From the NCBI GenBank assembly GCA_946482595.1, contig CAMLSD010000070.1:1-26571 (forward strand): a stretch of 26,571 bases of DNA, read 5' to 3'. This DNA comes from an uncultured Comamonadaceae bacterium (lineage in GTDB: Bacteria > Pseudomonadota > Gammaproteobacteria > Burkholderiales > Burkholderiaceae). Shown here piece by piece: positions 14,808-21,045 of the stretch. Each line of letters begins with the position of its first letter. The stretch's first letter is position 1. A program made the translations under genes and the position numbers. The notes beneath the pieces were generated by a model. The model was not told the DNA's origin. It made no database searches and saw only the letters and a list, made by a program, of their open reading frames with translations.

Positions 14808-15080
14808 ATGAACAAGTCGCTTCTGTTGGCCTCCGTGATCGCTGCTTTTGCCCTGGCCGCCTGCGGCAAGAAGGAAGAAGCTGCACCGGCCCCCGTTGAA
14901 GCTGCCGCTTCCGCCGTTGCTCCCGCTGCCGAAGCTGCTGCCTCCGCTGCTGCTGACGCTGCTTCCGCAGTGGCTGGCGCTGCCTCCGACGCTGCCGGCG
15001 CTGTGGCCGGTGCTGCATCCGAAGCCGCTGCCGCTGTGGCTGGCGCTGCTTCTGCTGCTGCCGACGCTGCTTCCAAGTAA
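14808..15080 (+). CDS. Alanine-rich repeat lipoprotein
   Basis: The product is 90 residues. A lipoprotein signal peptide ends L-A-A-Cys19, followed by GKKEEAAPAPVEAA and then an almost pure Ala/Ser/Val/Gly helix with regular Asp/Glu. From residue 54 it repeats every 11 residues: AVAGAAS followed by DAAG, EAAA and AAAD (starts 54, 65, 76). Small-residue hendecads resemble Ala-coil helices such as the E. coli outer-membrane lipoprotein Lpp, though Lpp uses heptads with larger core residues. The good AAGGA ribosome-binding site, its own -10 box and a very strong terminator suggest an abundant single-gene message. The role is unknown; an envelope spacer or structural lipoprotein is an inference. 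Confidence 0.85.
   Translation: MNKSLLLASVIAAFALAACGKKEEAAPAPVEAAASAVAPAAEAAASAAADAASAVAGAASDAAGAVAGAASEAAAAVAGAASAAADAASK
14967..15065 (+). repeat. Three 33-bp in-frame repeats encoding 11-residue units
   Basis: Three diverged copies of a 33-bp unit encode AVAGAASxAAx. Protein identity is higher than nucleotide identity (GCAGTGGCTGGCGCT, GCTGTGGCCGGTGCT, GCTGTGGCTGGCGCT), so the repeat is held by selection on the protein or is old. Confidence 0.75.
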
Positions 15081-15097
15081 GCTGCTCAGAGCGTGAC

Positions 15098-15126
15098 AAA
15101 AAAAGCCGCCCTCGGGCGGCTTTTTT
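15098..15126. terminator. Bidirectional intrinsic terminator
   Basis: An A7 run, GCCGCC (15105-15110), CTCG, GGCGGC (15115-15120), T6. The A and T runs extend the stem, so it works on both strands: it ends the lipoprotein gene on the plus strand and the dapA-bamC-MBL unit on the minus strand. Confidence 0.95.
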
Positions 15127-15177
15127 CATGGCCGGGTCATTTTCGCCGTGGGGCGGCTCGTTGCGGCAGCGTCACCC

Positions 15178-15960
15178 TCACGCCTGCAGCCATGGGCCCG
15201 CCACGCGTGGGCTGGCGACCAGCACCTCGTCCGGCCGGCTGCCCAGCACCTGTGCCAGGGCGCTCTGCGCCAGGTCTGGCCGATTGTTCTGTTCGCTCAA
15301 ATGCGCCGCCATCACATGCCGCAGCCCGAGGTGCTGCAGCCCTGCCAGCAGTGTGGCCGACGCGGCATTCGACAGGTGCCCCAGGCGCCCCCCGACACGA
15401 GCCTTCAGGAAGGCCGGATAGCGGGAAGCCTGCAACAGCTCGGGATCATGGTTGCATTCGAGCAACAGCACGTTGCACGACTGCAACTGCTGCAACACGT
15501 GGGGCGTGCCCGTTCCCAGGTCGGTCAGGATGCCGATTCTTGAGGCGCCGTCGCTGCAGGCCAGCTGCAGCGGCTCGGCGGCATCGTGGGGCACGGTGAA
15601 GGGCTGCACCTCGAGGTCGCGCAGCACGAAGGGCGCACCATCGCGCACCCATCGCACATCAAGATCGTCCTGGCAGAGGGACAGATCGCAAGCACGCCCG
15701 GTGCCTTCACTCATGAAAAGCGGCAGGCCCTCTCGGCGCGCCAGGGCCACGGCCGAGCCGATGTGATCGCCGTGTTCATGCGTGACGAACACACCATCGA
15801 GGTCGCTCGCCTGCAGCGATCGACTGGCGAGCCGGGCGTCGAGGTCTTTCAGCGACAGCCCGCAGTCGACCAGCAAGCGGGTGGTCGTGCTGCCGTCGCC
15901 GGCCTCGACCACGGTCGCATTGCCGGTGCTCCCGCTGCCCAGGCTGCACAGGCGCAGCAT
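15178..15960 (-). CDS. MBL-fold metallo-hydrolase (YycJ/WalJ-like)
   Basis: The product is 260 residues. The metallo-beta-lactamase fold shows SLGSGSTGNATVVEAG at the N-terminus, the metal motif His61-x-His63-x-Asp65-His66 (THEHGDHIG), a later metal ligand Asp in LTDLGTGTP, the segment LLECNHDPELL, and a final His in HVMAAHLSEQN. These features match the YycJ/WalJ group, related to exonucleases and phosphodiesterases; the actual substrate is not known. It follows bamC by 19 bp on the same strand and closes the dapA-bamC unit before the bidirectional terminator. Confidence 0.9.
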   Translation of the reverse strand: MLRLCSLGSGSTGNATVVEAGDGSTTTRLLVDCGLSLKDLDARLASRSLQASDLDGVFVTHEHGDHIGSAVALARREGLPLFMSEGTGRACDLSLCQDDLDVRWVRDGAPFVLRDLEVQPFTVPHDAAEPLQLACSDGASRIGILTDLGTGTPHVLQQLQSCNVLLLECNHDPELLQASRYPAFLKARVGGRLGHLSNAASATLLAGLQHLGLRHVMAAHLSEQNNRPDLAQSALAQVLGSRPDEVLVASPRVAGPWLQA

Positions 15961-15979
15961 CGTGTGCGTGCCGCGGGGT

Positions 15980-17119
15980 TTACTTCAGATCGTCGACGAG
16001 CAGCTTGACGATGCGCTGCGCGTCCGGGCCCGCCTCAGGCGCACCCTGGGCATTGAGGACGGTGACGAGGCTGCGGTCACCGGCAGCCTTCACGGCAATG
16101 CGGTAACGCACAGGTGCCGGCTCAGCGGCCTTGCGCGTGCCGAACAGGCGCGCGAAGAAGCCAGGCTCCTTGGCTTCGACCGACACCGGTGCGGCGACAT
16201 AGCGCACGAAGTACACACCTTGCGCGCGGTCACGGTCCTCGACCGTGAAGCCGCTGCGGTCAAGCGACAGCCCCACACGCCGCCAGGCACGGTCGAAGCC
16301 CTCGTCGAGCTGCACGGCCTGTGCGCCACCTTCGGAAACCACGCGCGCTCTCGGTTGTGCGGCCGGCACGTCGACGGCCGCCTGGGCCTGTTCAGTGCGA
16401 GCTCCCAGCTTGACCATCAGGCGAGCCAGCATCTGCGCTTCGAGTTCTGGGTCGGCGTCGCGCGGCTGCCAGCGGGTCTGGTCCTGCTGCTGGTTGGTGT
16501 AGACCTCCTGCATGCCGCGATGGCTGATGTAGACCTCGCTGCCGGCGGCGGTCCGTTCCACGCGGGTGCGAAAACGATCCATCTCGCTGGTCGAATACAG
16601 CGAGTCCAGCACACGGCCCAGGGTGCGGCGAATCACGTCCTGCGGGAGCTTGGCGCGGTTTTCAGCCCAGTCGGTCTCGAGGATCCCGGTCTCAGGGGAG
16701 TCGAGCGTGAGATTGAAACCGGCCTCCTGCCAGTACTCCTTCAGCCGGGGCCAGAGCTGCTCCGGCGGCAGCGGGCTCACCAACCACCGCTGGTTCCCGG
16801 CGCGTTCGATGCGCATGTCGCCGATGGCCACCGGCGCCACGCTGGCGGTCGCCACCCGGCTGGTGGCGGGGGTGGCCGCCTGGTAGGTCGTCGCGCTGAT
16901 GCTGCCGCCAGAGACCTGGTAGCGCTGGTCGCGCGAGAGTTGGGTCAGATCAGGCGGGACGTCCAGCGTGGACGTCTTGGAACCGCTGCTGCGGTAGTCG
17001 ACCTTGTCGCCTTGCAGCATCGAGCCGAGCGACGAGCAGCCGGCCAGCGCCAGCACGCAGGCAGCAAGCGCCGTGGCGCGCAGGGCAGAGGGCACTTGCT
17101 GTTTCAGGGGGGCATTCAC
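15980..17119 (-). CDS. bamC: Outer-membrane assembly lipoprotein BamC
   Basis: The product is 379 residues. It is the lipoprotein of the BAM complex that inserts beta-barrel proteins into the outer membrane. A signal peptide with lipobox L-A-G-C is followed by SSLGSMLQGDKVDYRSSGSK, the unstructured segment that in E. coli binds BamD (KVDYR is recognisable). Two helix-grip domains follow. The GTG at 17119 is chosen because GGAG sits about 8 bases upstream and the signal peptide starts correctly; an in-frame ATG at 17188 would add 23 Pro/Ala-rich residues before it. It lies 114 bp after dapA, the gene order also seen in E. coli (dapA-nlpB). Confidence 0.92.
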   Translation of the reverse strand: MNAPLKQQVPSALRATALAACVLALAGCSSLGSMLQGDKVDYRSSGSKTSTLDVPPDLTQLSRDQRYQVSGGSISATTYQAATPATSRVATASVAPVAIGDMRIERAGNQRWLVSPLPPEQLWPRLKEYWQEAGFNLTLDSPETGILETDWAENRAKLPQDVIRRTLGRVLDSLYSTSEMDRFRTRVERTAAGSEVYISHRGMQEVYTNQQQDQTRWQPRDADPELEAQMLARLMVKLGARTEQAQAAVDVPAAQPRARVVSEGGAQAVQLDEGFDRAWRRVGLSLDRSGFTVEDRDRAQGVYFVRYVAAPVSVEAKEPGFFARLFGTRKAAEPAPVRYRIAVKAAGDRSLVTVLNAQGAPEAGPDAQRIVKLLVDDLK

Positions 17120-17233
17120 GAATCGGTTCTCCGTAGCTCGATCGGGGGCAGGCTCAGCCGCGGCTGGCGAGCCGGGGCGCGGCAGCACCCCGTGCCCGTC
17201 GCAGGGCGGCAGGGGCTGCGGGCGCCTGGCGCG

Positions 17234-18115
17234 TCAGATCAGTTCCGCCTCGCGCAAGGCCTGCTCGAGGGCCGCGTGGTAGGCAGTGCCATGTGGCACG
17301 AGCGGCAGGCGAAGGGCCGGCCCGGCCCGGCCCATGCGGGCCAGCGCCCATTTCACGGGAATGGGATTGGGCTCGACGAACAGCAACTTGTGCAGGGCGA
17401 GCAGCTTCATGTGGATCGCCGCTGCACGCGCGGCGTCACCGGACGTCGCGGCGACACACAGTTCATGCATTGCCTTGGGAGCCACGTTGGCCGTGACGCT
17501 CACGTTGCCATGGCCGCCCAGCAGCATCAGCCCGATCGCGGTCGGGTCGTCGCCGGAGTAGATCGAGAAGCCCTTGGGGGCCTGCTTGATCAACCAGGCC
17601 GCCCGGTCGATGCTGCCGGAGGCCTCCTTGATGCCGACCACGCCGGGCACCTGGGCCAGACGCAGCACGGTCTCATGCTGCATGTCCGCCACCGTGCGAC
17701 CGGGCACGTTGTACAGGATCTGGGGGATGTCCACCGCTTCGGCGATCGCCTTGAAGTGCTGGTAGATGCCTTCCTGTGTCGGCTTGTTGTAGTAGGGCAC
17801 CACCTGCAGCGTGCAGTCGGCGCCGGCCTGCTTGGCAAACTTCGACAGTTCGATGGCTTCACGGGTCGAATTGGCGCCAGCGCCGGCCATGACCGGAACC
17901 CGGCCAGCCGCGTGTTCGACCGAGACGCGGATGATCTCGGCCTGTTCCTCGACGGTGACCGTGGGCGATTCACCCGTGGTGCCCACCACGCCGATGCAGT
18001 CAGTGCCTTCGGCGATGTGCCAGTCGATCAACTTGCGCAGCGTGGGGTAGTCCACGCTGCCGTCTTCATGCATCGGCGTGATCAGTGCAACGATGCTGCC
18101 AACAATGGGTTTCAT
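17234..18115 (-). CDS. dapA: 4-hydroxy-tetrahydrodipicolinate synthase
   Basis: The product is 293 residues (E. coli 292). It condenses pyruvate with aspartate semialdehyde, the first committed step to lysine and meso-diaminopimelate for peptidoglycan. The Schiff-base Lys163 lies in GIKEASG, with the catalytic residues Thr46/Thr47 in GTTGES, Tyr109 in PYYNKP, Tyr135 in ILYNVPGR and Arg140. The N-terminal [16 protein letters not shown] is typical. The ATG at 18115 is preceded by a -10-like TAGAAT. It is followed by bamC and the MBL hydrolase. Confidence 0.97.
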   Translation of the reverse strand: MKPIVGSIVALITPMHEDGSVDYPTLRKLIDWHIAEGTDCIGVVGTTGESPTVTVEEQAEIIRVSVEHAAGRVPVMAGAGANSTREAIELSKFAKQAGADCTLQVVPYYNKPTQEGIYQHFKAIAEAVDIPQILYNVPGRTVADMQHETVLRLAQVPGVVGIKEASGSIDRAAWLIKQAPKGFSIYSGDDPTAIGLMLLGGHGNVSVTANVAPKAMHELCVAATSGDAARAAAIHMKLLALHKLLFVEPNPIPVKWALARMGRAGPALRLPLVPHGTAYHAALEQALREAELI

Positions 18116-18138
18116 GGGAGATTCCTCAGGATCCGTCG

Positions 18139-18144
18139 ATTCTA
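18139..18144 (-). promoter_or_regulatory. -10-like box (TAGAAT) for dapA
   Basis: Read on the minus strand, TAGAAT lies 24 bases upstream of the dapA ATG in the 57-bp gap behind the methyltransferase gene. A -35 candidate 17 bases upstream (CCTGGC region) matches poorly. It suggests that dapA-bamC-MBL starts its own transcript. Confidence 0.45.
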
Positions 18145-18172
18145 CCCATGCCGGCGGCGTGGCCAGGGTGCT

Positions 18173-18751
18173 TCAGTCCCCGCGCGGCGCCAGGAGATGG
18201 CGCGCCGGCCCGTCGACCCGGATCGGGGGCCGGACGGCAACGATGCGCTGGACAAACCGGGCCGGTGTGTCGACGAAGCCATCCTCGTAGGCGACCACAC
18301 GCAGCGCCGGGCGCACGGCATCGAGCAGTTCACCCTCGCGCAGCAGGAACGCCGGGTTGGACGGACGCCCGACGGTCTCGTTGCCGATCGCGAAGGTCTC
18401 ATAGAGCAGCACGCCGCCGGGTGCCACGCTGTCGACGACCCGCGGCAGCAGCGGGCGCCACAGGTAGTTGGTGACGACCACGGCGTCGAAGGTGCGGCCC
18501 GGCAGCGGCCATGGGCCGGCTTCGATGTCGGCCAGTACCGTCTGCGCCACGCCGGTCAGCCCGGCCAGCGCCTCGGCATTGCGGTCCACCCCGGTCACGT
18601 GTGCGCCCCGCGAGGCGAACCAGCGACTGTGCCGCCCGCCGCCGCAGGCCAGATCGAGCACCGATGCGCCTTGCACGACCAGATGAGACCATCGCCGCAC
18701 CCAATCGGAGGCGCTCTCATGTCCATGGGTCAAGACGGTGGGCGACGTCAT
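18173..18751 (-). CDS. Class I SAM-dependent methyltransferase
   Basis: The product is 192 residues. Motif I VLDLACGGGRHSRWF (31-45) and motif II acidic VDRNAEAL (55-62) form the SAM site; FDAVVVTNYLWRPLLP and VAPGGVLLYETFAIGNE are motifs IV-VI. The short length and the GGGRHSRWF signature are like the TehB/UbiE-type small methyltransferases. The substrate cannot be told. The start ATG at 18751 overlaps the stop of the short-chain dehydrogenase gene (ATGA), so it is the last gene of the MFS/small peptide/SDR unit. An odd mature C-terminus, RVDGPARHLLAPRGD, follows a regular strand. Confidence 0.88.
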   Translation of the reverse strand: MTSPTVLTHGHESASDWVRRWSHLVVQGASVLDLACGGGRHSRWFASRGAHVTGVDRNAEALAGLTGVAQTVLADIEAGPWPLPGRTFDAVVVTNYLWRPLLPRVVDSVAPGGVLLYETFAIGNETVGRPSNPAFLLREGELLDAVRPALRVVAYEDGFVDTPARFVQRIVAVRPPIRVDGPARHLLAPRGD

Positions 18752-19560
18752 CCGTGTGTACCCCGGGCCAAGGCTGCGCGGGCCATGCGGTCGACCAAGC
18801 CAGGTGCAAGCAGCTTGAGCCAGCGGCCGACCTTGCCCTTGGTCGTCATCACGACCTCCCGCTGCCGGCGTTCCATGCCTTGGCGGATCAGGCGGGCGCA
18901 GGTTTGTACGCTCATCGCACCGGTTTCGTCCAGCCCGCTGCGACCGGCCGGCTGGCCATCGGCACCATAGCCGCGGTAACGGATCTCGGTGGCCACCACG
19001 CCCGGGTAGGCCAGCGTGACGCTGACGCCTCGCGGCGCAAGCTCGACACGCAGTGCCTCGAAAAAACCGGTCATGGCGAACTTGGTGCTGCTGTAGGCGG
19101 TGCGCCCGGGCACACCGACCAGCCCGGCCAGGCTGCTCACGGCCACGATACGCCCGCGGCTGGCCAGCAGATGGGGCAGGGCGGCATGTGTGCACCACAC
19201 GCTGCCCCAGTGATTGACCTTCATCAGGTGTTCATACCAGGCCAGGTCGCTGACCTCGTCAAGCATGGCGTGTGCCGACATGCCGGCGTTGTTCACCAGG
19301 GCGTCCAGCCGGCCGAAGTGTTCGATGGCACGGTCGACAAGCCGGCGGCATTGCGCCTGATCGGACACGTCGGTGGGCACGCACAGCGTGGCACTGCCGA
19401 ACGCGTGACATTGCGCGGCCACCGCCTCCAGCCGCTCGCTGCCACGTGCAGCCAGCACGAGGCCAAGATCGCCGCGCCGCTCGGCAGCCAGTTGCCGGGC
19501 CAGCTCGGCACCGATGCCGTCGGAGGCGCCGGTGAGCACGATCACGGTCGAGTGGCTCAT
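18748..19560 (-). CDS. Short-chain dehydrogenase/reductase
   Basis: The product is 270 residues with a classical SDR fold. The nucleotide site TGASDGIG (10-17), NNAG (90-93), catalytic Ser142/143 in VSSLAG and Tyr156-x3-Lys160 (YSSTK) are all intact. Because it begins VIVLTGASDGIGAELARQLAAERRG, it should use NAD(P)H; Arg39 in LAARG favours NADP(H). The substrate is unknown. The C-terminal tail has GKVGRWLKLLAPGLVDRMARAAL, an amphipathic membrane-associating helix often seen in SDRs acting on lipids. Its ribosome-binding site (TAAGG) lies on the stop codon of the 57-residue peptide gene, so translation is probably coupled. Confidence 0.92.
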   Translation of the reverse strand: MSHSTVIVLTGASDGIGAELARQLAAERRGDLGLVLAARGSERLEAVAAQCHAFGSATLCVPTDVSDQAQCRRLVDRAIEHFGRLDALVNNAGMSAHAMLDEVSDLAWYEHLMKVNHWGSVWCTHAALPHLLASRGRIVAVSSLAGLVGVPGRTAYSSTKFAMTGFFEALRVELAPRGVSVTLAYPGVVATEIRYRGYGADGQPAGRSGLDETGAMSVQTCARLIRQGMERRQREVVMTTKGKVGRWLKLLAPGLVDRMARAALARGTHG

Positions 19561-19569
19561 CCCGTGGCC

Positions 19570-19743
19570 TTAGAAGCAGCTCCAGAGCTGGTTGGCCAGT
19601 TCTGCCACCATGGCCGGCTGGAAATATGACGCGAAGACGAGCAGCAGCACCACACCTGCACCCAGCCAGGCGAGCCCGTGCCACAGGCGCATGCGGGCCT
19701 GGCTTGGCCTGGGGGCCTGGGGAGCCGGTGAGGGATCGGTCAT
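19570..19743 (-). CDS. 57-residue single-pass membrane peptide
   Basis: Read on the minus strand, ATG at 19743 opens a 57-codon frame ending TAA at 19570. The sequence is a Pro-rich basic N-terminus (MTDPSPAPQAPRPSQARMRL), one transmembrane helix (WLGAGVVLLLVFAS) and a short conserved-looking tail (YFQPAMVAELANQLWSCF). It starts 7 bp after the MFS stop and ends 9 bp before the SDR start, exactly filling the gap between them. It has no strong Shine-Dalgarno sequence of its own and probably depends on coupling with the MFS gene. The charge pattern suggests the N-terminus is in the cytoplasm. I do not recognise a family. Confidence 0.65.
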   Translation of the reverse strand: MTDPSPAPQAPRPSQARMRLWHGLAWLGAGVVLLLVFASYFQPAMVAELANQLWSCF

Positions 19744-19750
19744 CTGCACA

Positions 19751-20965
19751 TCATGCCGCGGCCGGCGCGGCGCGCTGAATGGCGGTTTCCCGTACCGGGA
19801 GGTTCACCAAGGCGGCAAAAACGCCCAGGCCCACGGCGATCCACCAGACCACGTCGTAGCTGCCGGTGGTGTCATAGAGCATGCCGCCCAGCCACACGCC
19901 CAGGAACGAGCCGATCTGGTGGCTGAAGAACACGAACCCGCCCAGCATCGACAGGTACTGCACGCCGAAGATCTGTGCGACGACGGCATTGGTGGGTGGC
20001 ACGGTCGACAGCCAGAGCACCCCCATCACGGCAGAAAACACGTAGACGCTGGTGGGGGTGAGGGGCGCCAGCAGGAAGATCACGATCGCCACCGAGCGAA
20101 GCAGGTAGATCGTGGCCAGGATGTGGCGTTTGGCCAGGCGCTGGCCCAGCGCACCGGCCGCGTAGGTGCCGAACACGTTGAACAGGCCGATCAAGGCCAG
20201 CGCATAGGTGGCCACCTCGGGCGACAGCCCCTGGTCCTTCAGGTAGCTGGGCATGTGCACGCCGATGAACACCACCTGGAAGCCGCAGACGAAGTAGCCG
20301 GCCATCAGCAGCTGGAAACTCGGGTAGGTGAAGGCCTCGCGCAGGGCCTGTCCGATGCTCTGCTGGTGGCCGGTGGCAGCCGTCTGCTTCGGCTCCTTCA
20401 GGCCGAAGGCCAGCGGCATGATGGCCAGCGCCAGGCAGCCCAGCACGAACAGCGCGTTCTGCCAGCCGAAGTCGCGGATCAGCCAGTTCTCGACGGGCAC
20501 CATCAGGAACTGCCCGAACGACCCGGCCGCCGCAGCCACGCCCATGGCCCAGGACCGCTTCTCCGGCGCCACGTTGCGGCCGATCACGCCATAGACCACC
20601 GCGTAGGTCGTGCCCGCCTGGGCCATGCCCAGCAGCAGGCCGGCGCTGCCGGTGAAGGCCATGCCCGAGGTCGCCAGGGCCATCAGCACCAGCCCGGCCG
20701 CATAGAGCACGCTGCCGGCCAGCAGGACCTTGAAGGCGCCGTAGCGGTCGGCCAGCATGCCGGCAAACGGGCCGGTGAAGCCCCACATCAGGTTCTGCAC
20801 CGCGATGGCAAACGCGAAGGTTTCGCGCGACCAGTTGCGCTCGGAGGTGATGGGCTGCAGCCACAGGCCGAAGCCGTGCCGGATGCCCATGGACACGGTG
20901 ACGATCAGCGCGCCGCAGATCAGGACCTGCGTCATCGACAGCTTGGGGGCGGAGGGGTTTTGCAT
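19751..20965 (-). CDS. Major facilitator superfamily transporter
   Basis: The product is 404 residues with about 12 hydrophobic helices in two six-helix halves. The MFS motif A between helices 2 and 3 is GMLADRYGAFKVLLAG; GIRHGFGLWLQPITSERNWSRE and helix 10-12 segments resemble the oxalate/formate antiporter or monocarboxylate (YhjX/MCT-like) group. The substrate is probably an organic acid but is not determined. The ATG at 20965 begins MQNPSAPKLSM; in-frame codons further upstream would overlap the promoter region shared with parE. The downstream genes (57-residue peptide, SDR, methyltransferase) are packed with 7 bp, 9 bp and -4 bp spacing, so all four genes are probably one operon. Confidence 0.92.
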   Translation of the reverse strand: MQNPSAPKLSMTQVLICGALIVTVSMGIRHGFGLWLQPITSERNWSRETFAFAIAVQNLMWGFTGPFAGMLADRYGAFKVLLAGSVLYAAGLVLMALATSGMAFTGSAGLLLGMAQAGTTYAVVYGVIGRNVAPEKRSWAMGVAAAAGSFGQFLMVPVENWLIRDFGWQNALFVLGCLALAIMPLAFGLKEPKQTAATGHQQSIGQALREAFTYPSFQLLMAGYFVCGFQVVFIGVHMPSYLKDQGLSPEVATYALALIGLFNVFGTYAAGALGQRLAKRHILATIYLLRSVAIVIFLLAPLTPTSVYVFSAVMGVLWLSTVPPTNAVVAQIFGVQYLSMLGGFVFFSHQIGSFLGVWLGGMLYDTTGSYDVVWWIAVGLGVFAALVNLPVRETAIQRAAPAAA

Positions 20966-21031
20966 GATGTCGTGAACTGTAGCCAATGCGTGCCGAACCT
21001 GCTTGAGCGCAGCCTGCCCCAATCACGACAC

Positions 21032-21037
21032 TAGAAT
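21032..21037 (+). promoter_or_regulatory. -10-like box (TAGAAT) immediately before parE
   Basis: TAGAAT ends only 8 bases before the parE ATG, and no Shine-Dalgarno sequence is present (CCGCCGCC). If used, transcription would start at or within 1-2 bases of the ATG, giving a leaderless mRNA. No -35 hexamer is at the right distance. Confidence 0.4.
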
Positions 21038-21045
21038 CCGCCGCC

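Noticed and set aside
14808..15080. Antifreeze or toxin peptide interpretation of the Ala-rich protein
   Set aside because: The lipobox and 11-residue periodicity are enough to describe it as a lipoprotein; nothing supports a toxin.
15782..18970. 1062-codon plus-strand frame across bamC, dapA and the methyltransferase
   Set aside because: It runs antisense to three genes with catalytic motifs and includes Arg/His/Gln-rich shadow protein; no own ribosome-binding site or motif.
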